A DNA stretch of 26,415 nt, from assembly GCA_002293455.1 (NCBI GenBank), contig DBDH01000102.1, forward strand, positions 1 through 26,415, written 5' to 3'. Each line of letters opens with the position of its first letter. Position 1 is the first letter of the stretch. The stretch is from Treponema sp. UBA937 (GTDB lineage: Bacteria > Spirochaetota > Spirochaetia > Treponematales > Breznakiellaceae). The notes beneath the pieces were generated by a model, which saw only the letters and a program-made list of their open reading frames with translations, searched no databases and was not told the origin of the DNA. Positions 7,410 to 13,834 of this stretch are shown here, piece after piece. Position numbers and translations under genes: made by a program.

Positions 7410-8072
7410 TTATGCTGTTCCCTTTTCCAGCGCCGATCTCCGCTCTCTGCATATTCTGCAATTACAATGCAGATTTTCCAGGGTATTTTTATCCAAGGCT
7501 AAAAAACAGCGTACAATTTCTTCATCCAACTGCGATCCGCTGTTTTCATGAAGGATTTTTACCGTTTCTTCCAGCGATTTTGCGGGGCGGTATATTCTGT
7601 AGGTTCTGAGCGCGGAAAAAGTGTCCGCCGCCGCGATGATTTTTGACTCAATGGGAATTGCATCGGCCTTTAACCCGTAATAGCCCTTTCCGTCGATTCT
7701 TTCATGATGGTACAAAATCCAATCACCCAATCCGCCGAATACCGTATTTTGAATGATTTCCGCACCGTCTTTGGGATGCCGTTTCATAATTTCCCATTCA
7801 TCATCGGATAAGGAAGAGTCCTTATTCAAGATATGATCCGGCGTTTTTATTTTCCCAATGTCGTGAAGCAGCGCCGCAAGCAAAAGTTTTGTTTTATCGA
7901 TGTTATGCTGATGATGTTTCGGAAGGCTGCCGTAGATTACTTCTGTTACAGCTCTCACATGATGCGAATGCCCCTGCGTGTATGGATCCTTCGATTCAAT
8001 GACATCCATAAAATATTGAATCCAATTGTTATCCTTGTTAAGATTGAAACAATTGTCACAAAAACTCAGCAT
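7410..8072 (-). CDS. HD-GYP domain protein, probable cyclic-di-GMP phosphodiesterase, with terminal cysteine clusters
   Basis: 220 residues, essentially one HD-GYP domain. Signature parts are YTQGHSHHV (31-39), HDIGKI (70-75), YHHERIDGKGYYG (121-133) and ADTFSALRTYRIYRPA (149-164). The GYP triad reads GYY, a change seen as an exception in the family. HD-GYP enzymes use two or three iron atoms to hydrolyse cyclic di-GMP; the HD pair and HHE residues are present. No receiver or sensor domain is fused. The N terminus has CDNC (5-8) and the C terminus CNCRIC (203-208), which together could bind zinc or iron-sulfur. GGAGCC precedes the ATG by eight bases. It lies 41 bases after the TPR/NHL gene in the same direction. 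Confidence 0.88.
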   Translation of the reverse strand: MLSFCDNCFNLNKDNNWIQYFMDVIESKDPYTQGHSHHVRAVTEVIYGSLPKHHQHNIDKTKLLLAALLHDIGKIKTPDHILNKDSSLSDDEWEIMKRHPKDGAEIIQNTVFGGLGDWILYHHERIDGKGYYGLKADAIPIESKIIAAADTFSALRTYRIYRPAKSLEETVKILHENSGSQLDEEIVRCFLALDKNTLENLHCNCRICRERRSALEKGTA

Positions 8073-8113
8073 GGGTAGGCTCCTTTTCTTCGTAATACGT
8101 CAGGTTAACGGAA

Positions 8114-10210
8114 CTATTCCAGCGGGGGGAAATATCCGGTAGAATCCCGGCCGGACCGTTCCAAAAGATACACTTCGGCTTCCACGGGAAGATAGGCGCG
8201 GCCGAAGTTTGTGGGCAGGCTCGATCTATACTGAAAGAGATAGGTTCCGCTTGATTCGCGCCGGAGTTTTTCGATAACCGGTTTAATGCCTTCGGGACGG
8301 TAAAGAGGTACCGCTTCCCCGCCGGTCTCTCTGCATAAATATTGGATTTCAGGCCCCGGAGCGTTATTTCCTACAATGACCGCGTAAAACACAATGCCGT
8401 TGTTCGCAAGATACGCGGCAAGTTCGGAAAGCCCATATCGTTCAAAGCCTAATTCTCCTATGCTTCCGCTTGTGATAAACACGACGGCGCGTTTTTTTTC
8501 GCCGGGGAGAAGATCGGTAGCGGCTAAACGCAAGCCTAAGTCAAAACGCCAGCGGCCGGTGTACGAAGCGTTATTTCCGGCGGATACGGTCTGTTCTTTT
8601 ACCGGCTGTTCTCCAGCGGAAATAACCGAAACAACCCGGCCGGCGGCCGACGAAGCGTCGCGGACGGCAAGGACGGTCTCATCCCGCAAGGCCCGCATCT
8701 GGGGGGAACGTTCAATCAGGATTGATATATCCGTATTATCAGAACGGTAGGAAGCGCCCAAAAACTGCTGCTCCGCAGCGGCGCGGCCGTTTTCACTCAA
8801 AATGAAATTATTCGCGTCAAGTCCGACCAAAGGCCTGCGGAGCCTGTCCTGAACCAGGACCTCAACGGTTACCAAGGGGAAATTATCCGAAACAACCCGC
8901 TCGATCTGCACAAAAAGCCCGGCTGCCATATCATCCATACGGGTTAAGATGGATACTTCCCCGGCGTCAAACACGGCGCTAAGAATATTGCCGTTCCGGT
9001 CCGCGTCAATCCCGACAATGCGGGCAGACGCGCTTCCAAGGGAATTTCCCACGGCTCCCAATTCCCGGATAAGGCCCGTATCGGGATCGATGATAATTAC
9101 CCGGGAAGCGTCTGCGGCAAGCAGTTTTCCGTCTTCGGTAAAACGCATGGCTTCGGGACCGAGCAGTCCTTCATTCACCAAAGTTCCTTGATACACGCCG
9201 TTTTGATCAAAGAAATAAATTTTCCGGCTGACGTTGTCCGCGACAAAAACCTGATTTTCCCTGGCGGCAATTCCGGTGGGGGATACCAGCCCCGGAAAAC
9301 TTCCCGATCTCATACCGAATGATAAAAGGAACTCGCCTTCGGGATTGAATTTCACGATCCTTCCATTTCCGTAATCAACAACATAAATATAGCCGTCCGC
9401 ATCGACGCAAAGATTTTGAGGACCGACAAGGTTTCCGTCTCCCCTTCCTTTTGAACCGATGTAAGAAAGCCAGGTTCCGTCAGGAGAAAGTACGCTGATT
9501 CTGCCGCCGCGATATTCCGAAACATAGAGCCTGCCGTCTGTTCCGCGGGCAATGTCATAAGGCCGGTCAAAACCATTTATTGGTCCGCGAAGCCTCTGCC
9601 TGATGATTCCGTTTACATCGATGCGGACAAGTTCGTTGCTTCCGTAGGCCGCAACCCACACGGAAGCATCATCCAGGGCTAAAATCGACGTAGGCTGCCG
9701 GTATAGAATAATTTCATCATTTCTTCCGGGGTAGCGGCCGGATTCCACATAACGGGCATCCATGTCCAATTCGGGGAAAAAGCTTCTCCGGTTCCTGACG
9801 GTTTCGATCCGGCTGCCAAGCAAAAGCCTCTCCCCGGCGCCGTCTTCATACATTTCCATGGCCGACTGCCATTGACGGAGGGCCGTATCTTCCATGCCCG
9901 AACGGTAATAAGACCGCCCAAGCCATTCTAAAATGAGCGGTTCACCGGGAAGATACGACAGCGCCCTCTCAAAAGCAAGAATCGCTTCATTGAAAGAATA
10001 ACGGTTGTATGCCTGAACCCCCAGGCGGAATTCTTCCCGGGCAAAAACAGCGTTCCGGTCATCTCCAACAGGTCCTTCGGACCTGCCAGGTCCCCCGGAC
10101 ATGCCAGGGTCGGAATTCTGCTGAGCAAAAAGAAAGCCCGTTCCCAATACCGGAAGCAAAATCATGATACATAAAACAATGTTCTTTCGCCGGAACCATT
10201 TTTGTATCAT
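8114..10210 (-). CDS. Exported TPR / NHL-repeat / VWA-like protein
   Basis: 698 residues. A signal sequence (about 1-29, ending FLFAQ) is followed by a Pro/Gly linker, TPR units (about 60-125), an NHL-type beta-propeller (about 165-425; repeated units such as RPYDIARGTDGRLYVSEY and GPQNLCVDADGYIYVVDYGN), then a linker domain and a VWA-like fold (493-650; TDISILIERSPQM, RAVVFITSG, GIVFYAVIVG). The MIDAS signature DxSxS is replaced by ERSPQ, so metal-dependent ligand binding is doubtful. It probably acts as a periplasmic or outer-membrane-associated scaffold. Its ATG overlaps the upstream TPR gene's stop (ATGA), so the two are coupled and likely function together. Confidence 0.85.
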   Translation of the reverse strand: MIQKWFRRKNIVLCIMILLPVLGTGFLFAQQNSDPGMSGGPGRSEGPVGDDRNAVFAREEFRLGVQAYNRYSFNEAILAFERALSYLPGEPLILEWLGRSYYRSGMEDTALRQWQSAMEMYEDGAGERLLLGSRIETVRNRRSFFPELDMDARYVESGRYPGRNDEIILYRQPTSILALDDASVWVAAYGSNELVRIDVNGIIRQRLRGPINGFDRPYDIARGTDGRLYVSEYRGGRISVLSPDGTWLSYIGSKGRGDGNLVGPQNLCVDADGYIYVVDYGNGRIVKFNPEGEFLLSFGMRSGSFPGLVSPTGIAARENQVFVADNVSRKIYFFDQNGVYQGTLVNEGLLGPEAMRFTEDGKLLAADASRVIIIDPDTGLIRELGAVGNSLGSASARIVGIDADRNGNILSAVFDAGEVSILTRMDDMAAGLFVQIERVVSDNFPLVTVEVLVQDRLRRPLVGLDANNFILSENGRAAAEQQFLGASYRSDNTDISILIERSPQMRALRDETVLAVRDASSAAGRVVSVISAGEQPVKEQTVSAGNNASYTGRWRFDLGLRLAATDLLPGEKKRAVVFITSGSIGELGFERYGLSELAAYLANNGIVFYAVIVGNNAPGPEIQYLCRETGGEAVPLYRPEGIKPVIEKLRRESSGTYLFQYRSSLPTNFGRAYLPVEAEVYLLERSGRDSTGYFPPLE

Positions 10211-10893
10211 GTTACTTCTCCGATAATAACCCTGATGTGCCGCTTAATTTCCGGATGCTGAGGAGCCAGATCAAAAGCCCTGCGGAGCCAATTTCTGGCT
10301 TCAACAAGTTCGCCGTTCTTGTAGTAAGCCCAGCCCAGGGAATCAAGATACGCGGGATTTTGCGGACGCTGATCAACAGCCTTCTTGCAAAAGGCCAAGC
10401 CTTTTCTGGGATCGATTTCCCTGTCAACCAAAATATAGCCAACCCCGTTCAAAGCGGTAGTATTATGAGGATCCAGTTCTAAAGCCTTCCGGTAATATTC
10501 AAGGGCTTTATCAAAATGATTTTGCATAAAAGCAACGTAAGCCATCGTGGTAAAAATCTGGGCGGATTCAAACCCGTTATCAAGAAGATGTTTCAGCTCA
10601 AATTCGGCCAGTTTGCTTCTTTTCGTAACCGTATAAACATAAGCCAGGGTCATCCTGCACTGAAAAGCCCTGAGAGGATCGGCGCCGGAAGTAACAACCT
10701 GCTCCAGATATAAAAGGGCATCATCGAAACGTTCCAGCTTCGTGTAGCAAAGGCCAAGATAATACGCCAATTCGGAATTTTGTTCCGGAGAGAATCTGCC
10801 GGTATCAACTTGCAGCAGCTCGGCAATTGCCAAATCCCAGCGTTTTAAACGGAAAAGCCTGATTCCTTCCTGCAGAGTTCCTGCCATGGACAT
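10207..10893 (-). CDS. TPR-repeat protein, cytoplasmic
   Basis: 228 residues almost entirely made of TPR units, for example SELAYYLGLCYTKLERFDDALLYLEQV, AYVAFMQNHFDKALEYYRKALELDP and AYLDSLGWAYYKNGELVEARNWLRRAF. There is no signal peptide. GGAG sits only three bases before the ATG at 10893 but nine bases before the second ATG at 10887, so the protein may begin MAGTLQEG. It overlaps the following TPR/NHL/VWA gene by four bases, implying a shared function, perhaps as its cytoplasmic partner, though no partner can be identified from sequence. Confidence 0.85.
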   Translation of the reverse strand: MSMAGTLQEGIRLFRLKRWDLAIAELLQVDTGRFSPEQNSELAYYLGLCYTKLERFDDALLYLEQVVTSGADPLRAFQCRMTLAYVYTVTKRSKLAEFELKHLLDNGFESAQIFTTMAYVAFMQNHFDKALEYYRKALELDPHNTTALNGVGYILVDREIDPRKGLAFCKKAVDQRPQNPAYLDSLGWAYYKNGELVEARNWLRRAFDLAPQHPEIKRHIRVIIGEVT

Positions 10894-10909
10894 TATCTCC
10901 TATTCACTC

Positions 10910-10949
10910 GAAAAATTGATGTCTCCCCAATTGAATGCATCAATTTTTC
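10910..10949 (-). terminator. Stem-loop between surE and the TPR gene
   Basis: A perfect 12-bp inverted repeat (10910-10921 with 10938-10949; arms GAAAAATTGATG and CATCAATTTTTC) around a 16-base loop. It spans the surE stop codon. On the minus strand the second arm ends in five T residues, so it may act as a partial terminator or an attenuator inside the operon, lowering expression of the downstream genes, or as an RNA-processing site. Confidence 0.5.
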
Positions 10950-11713
10950 CGTAAGGGCCGCTTTGACGCGGCGCTGTGATCGGGCGCGTCTTCACAAAGA
11001 TCCCGCATTACCACAGGATGCACAAAAACCGGACTGACAGAAACACAATTTTTTGAAACCGCGTCCCAGTCGGAACCTTCTTCCGCTTCGGTTTCGACTT
11101 TGCCGCCCTCGAAAAAACTGTACATCTGATCATAAGGCGCACGGAACGTTACCAGCGTATCCCGGTAACGCCGCCTGGAGGGAAACGTTATCATCATTTC
11201 CTGCGGCCCCTGCGGGATATTGGGAATATTCACATTGATGAAAACATCCGGCGCGCACATCCCGATAAATTCATCAAGATGATTCAGCGTAAAATCAACA
11301 GCCATATCCCAAAAAAACGGCCCACCGTGACCATCCAAAGACAGGGCAATGGCCGGAATGTCATTCAGTACAGCCTGACGGGCCGCGGCGACAGTTCCGG
11401 AATAAATAATGTCGGTCCCAAGATTCGCTCCGGCATTAATCCCTGAAATGATAAGATCAGGCAAAAAAGAAAGACCATCAAGGGCCGCGATTATCGAACA
11501 ATCCGCCGGCGTTCCGGAACAAGTCCAGGTATCGTCCGAAAGCCGTGTGATTTTCACCGGACTAAATAAGCTGAGCGAATGGGAAAACCCCGAGCGGTTG
11601 GAATCCGGCGCAAGAATACATATTTCATGTTTTCTCAGGGATTTCAGCCCCTCCGCCAGTTTAAGAATCCCTTCGCATTGGATGCCATCATCATTGGTTA
11701 ATACAATCTTCAT
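10940..11713 (-). CDS. surE: 5'/3'-nucleotidase SurE
   Basis: 257 residues. SurE is a metal-dependent phosphatase of nucleoside 5'- and 3'-monophosphates linked to survival in stationary phase. The metal site is visible as NDDG (7-10) near the N terminus, S41 in APDSNRSG (35-42) and N93 in SGINAGANLGTDIIYSGT (90-107). GTPADC (68-73) is also typical. The ATG is preceded by GAGG, which overlaps the TGA of the GalK-like gene six bases upstream, so translation is probably coupled. The C-terminal tail beyond about residue 240 is basic and not part of the fold core. Confidence 0.95.
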   Translation of the reverse strand: MKIVLTNDDGIQCEGILKLAEGLKSLRKHEICILAPDSNRSGFSHSLSLFSPVKITRLSDDTWTCSGTPADCSIIAALDGLSFLPDLIISGINAGANLGTDIIYSGTVAAARQAVLNDIPAIALSLDGHGGPFFWDMAVDFTLNHLDEFIGMCAPDVFINVNIPNIPQGPQEMMITFPSRRRYRDTLVTFRAPYDQMYSFFEGGKVETEAEEGSDWDAVSKNCVSVSPVFVHPVVMRDLCEDAPDHSAASKRPLRKN

Positions 11714-11719
11714 GAAACC

Positions 11720-12877
11720 TCATAACAGCCGGGCAGCGGAAGCAGGTCTTACTTCATAGAGAATCGGCCTGAACCCAAAAATACGTTCATAATCGTCCAG
11801 CCTCTTTTTATACTCATCGATAACTTTATCCGAAATAATGGTGTACGTACAGCCGCCGAAACCATCTCCCGTCATTCTGGAACCCAAAACACCGTCAATT
11901 TCCTGGGCCCGTTTCACAAGCCAATCTATCTCGGGGCAGGATACTTCGTAAAGATCACGAAGGCTTTCGTGCGAATGCGTGATGATTTTCGGAAGCAAAG
12001 CAAGTTCCGCATTCCGAAGGGCGTGTTCCATCTCGTATACCCGCTGTATTTCCTTTACCACATGCATACATCTGCGCCGGATCTGTTCGGGAAGATCCCC
12101 CAAAGAATCTACAAGATCACTGCAGACAAAATCCCGGAATGAAATTCTACTGTTTCCGTAAGAAAGCTGATCCAATCCTTTCCGTAAATCCTGCCGGCGC
12201 TGCTTGAGCTCATCATCTACTCCCATTCGGGGAACTTTAGAATCCAAAATAAGGATTTTATACCCCGCAAGCGGAGATTTGATCGTTTTTACCTCATGAC
12301 GCAGTTCATCCACCAAGAGAAAATGATCCCGCTTTGCGTGAAGATGAATAAGATAATCCGTAGGATTACTATTTTTTCCGAAAAAAGCCGCCGATGACTT
12401 AGTGAGGAGGCGGTACATTTCTTGATCGTTTATTTTTGCGCGGAAAAAACCGCGAAGGGCAGCGGCGGCGGCAACTTCTATCGCCGATGAAGAAGCCAAG
12501 CCAATCTGCTGGGGAACATCCCCCATTAAGGTAAAGTTGAGACCTTTTACCGAATACCCAAGTTCGGCAAAACCGTGAATGGCTGTTTTAAGATAATTAG
12601 CCCAGCGGTCTTCCCGTTTGTATTTCAGGTTAACGAGCGTTGTTCTTTTCCGTTCCCCCAAATCGGCGGCAAAAAAACGAAGCGAATTATCCTTTCTTAA
12701 ACTAACCGCCACTTTCATGGTCCGGTCTATAGCGGAAGACAAAAATAAGCCCGCTTTGGGTTCCCCATGCTCCCCTAAATAATGGACTCTGCCGGGAGCT
12801 TCGGCGATAAAAATTTTTTCAGATTCGTCGGAATCGGCATCATATTCTGCGCGATGTATTGCACCGATGTCCTTCAT
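11720..12877 (-). CDS. GHMP-family sugar kinase, galactokinase-like
   Basis: 385 residues from the ATG at 12877 (GAGGGAAGA just upstream); an open frame continues to 12910 but lacks a better site. The three GHMP motifs are present: PGRVHYLGEHGE (28-39), the ATP-binding GLASSSAIEVAAAAAL (126-141) and a C-terminal GDGFGGCTYTII. Galactokinase length and order fit. However, motif 1 of true GalK reads GEHTDYN; here it is GEHGEPK, so the sugar-contacting Asp is replaced by Glu39. The catalytic-base region, normally MDQ, reads NPTDYL (171-176), retaining an Asp (D174). Galactose, another hexose or a related polyol could be the substrate. It heads the six-gene minus-strand run and is coupled to surE. 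Confidence 0.8.
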   Translation of the reverse strand: MKDIGAIHRAEYDADSDESEKIFIAEAPGRVHYLGEHGEPKAGLFLSSAIDRTMKVAVSLRKDNSLRFFAADLGERKRTTLVNLKYKREDRWANYLKTAIHGFAELGYSVKGLNFTLMGDVPQQIGLASSSAIEVAAAAALRGFFRAKINDQEMYRLLTKSSAAFFGKNSNPTDYLIHLHAKRDHFLLVDELRHEVKTIKSPLAGYKILILDSKVPRMGVDDELKQRRQDLRKGLDQLSYGNSRISFRDFVCSDLVDSLGDLPEQIRRRCMHVVKEIQRVYEMEHALRNAELALLPKIITHSHESLRDLYEVSCPEIDWLVKRAQEIDGVLGSRMTGDGFGGCTYTIISDKVIDEYKKRLDDYERIFGFRPILYEVRPASAARLL

Positions 12878-13176
12878 TCTTCCCTCGCTGTTCATAAATA
12901 GGAATCCCACCTACCTCTTCCATCTTATAGAAATATTCTTAAATATGCAACCAAAATAGCAATTTGGAATCGATTATATCAACAAAATCCGGAATCTCTT
13001 ACTGTATTCATAACGGGGAAACTCCAAATATGCCTATATGATATCATACTTTTTAGAAAAAAAGCAAATAAATTCACCACTCCGGTTCTCCGGAAAGCAT
13101 TGAGACGGCTGCATGAGCTTAAACACGCATAAGGCTTTGCCGGCGGGAAAGTACCGAGCCGCGGTCTTAAAGACTT
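12878..13176. other. Intergenic region, about 299 bases
   Basis: No gene is seen. It includes a perfect 12-bp palindrome TATGATATCATA (13037-13048). On the minus strand TTGCTT, 18 bases and TATCAT overlap it, a possible promoter for the galK-like operon with a long leader. A short hairpin (TCCGG/CCGGA, near 13080-13095) and the GTCTTAAA inverted repeat at the edge of the flavoprotein gene are also present. Confidence 0.45.
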
Positions 13177-13183
13177 TTAAGAC
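13164..13183 (-). terminator. Hairpin at the flavoprotein gene's end
   Basis: GTCTTAAA (13164-13171) and TTTAAGAC (13176-13183) form an 8-bp stem with a four-base loop overlapping the stop codon. No T-run follows on the minus strand, so a stabilising 3' hairpin is as likely as a terminator. Confidence 0.35.
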
Positions 13184-13809
13184 TGCTTCAGCGGCCTGAT
13201 AAAATTTGTCCAGACACGTTTTTCAGCTTCGGGAAGATCAATGGATTTTTTCCCCATTTCAACCGCTTTCATAAGCCATGCCATGTTTCTCCCAAGGGTT
13301 CTCATAATCTGCATCCCTTCTTCATCTTCCAAAGATTCTTCGGGATTATTCCCATGAATGATATTCCAGTATACATTGGGAGTGACAATCATTTGAGAAA
13401 TGTTGAAATAGGTGTTAAGCTGGGCAAACGCGGTCATTCCGCCCGATCTTCGCAGGGCAACTGCGGCCGCGCCGACCTTATAAGGGGAAGAAGGGCACGA
13501 AAAAAACAAACGGTCCAGAAACGCTTTTAAGGAGCCGTTGATCCCGGCGTAATATACCGGGGAAGCGATCAAAACACCATCGCTGATTTTAAGTTTTTCC
13601 GCGCAAAAGTTGACAGGATCGTTATCAAACACACATTTTCCGATCTCGCCGCACTTTCCGCAGCCGATACAGCCCTGAACAGGAGAAGTTCCTATGTGAA
13701 TCACTTCCACATCGATGTTTTCCGCTTCCAGCTCTTTGATCACTGTCCGCATTGCCGCAAAAGTTGTTCCTTTTTGATGCGGACTTCCGTTAATTGCAAG
13801 TACTCTCAT
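13177..13809 (-). CDS. Iron-sulfur flavoprotein (NADPH-dependent FMN reductase fold)
   Basis: 210 residues from the ATG at 13809, set by GAGGGG ten bases upstream; the frame is open to 13902 but that part overlaps the kinase gene. The N terminus MRVLAINGSPHQKGTT gives the FMN phosphate loop (GSPxxxGTT, 8-16), and SPVYYAGINGSLKAFLDR (83-100) is the second FMN-binding segment. Between them lie four cysteines at 47, 50, 53 and 59 (CIGCGKCGEIGKC, CX2CX2CX5C), the compact cluster motif of iron-sulfur flavoproteins. It would pass electrons in an anaerobe, possibly to oxygen or peroxide. It is 25 bases after the hybrid kinase, likely co-transcribed, so the kinase may sense something the flavoprotein handles. 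Confidence 0.88.
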   Translation of the reverse strand: MRVLAINGSPHQKGTTFAAMRTVIKELEAENIDVEVIHIGTSPVQGCIGCGKCGEIGKCVFDNDPVNFCAEKLKISDGVLIASPVYYAGINGSLKAFLDRLFFSCPSSPYKVGAAAVALRRSGGMTAFAQLNTYFNISQMIVTPNVYWNIIHGNNPEESLEDEEGMQIMRTLGRNMAWLMKAVEMGKKSIDLPEAEKRVWTNFIRPLKQS

Positions 13810-13834
13810 TTCGTCACCCCTCTTTTTATTAAGA

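Noticed and set aside
8394..8750. Antisense frame within the NHL/VWA gene
   Set aside because: Its low-complexity Arg/Ser/Pro-rich product is typical of a shadow frame.
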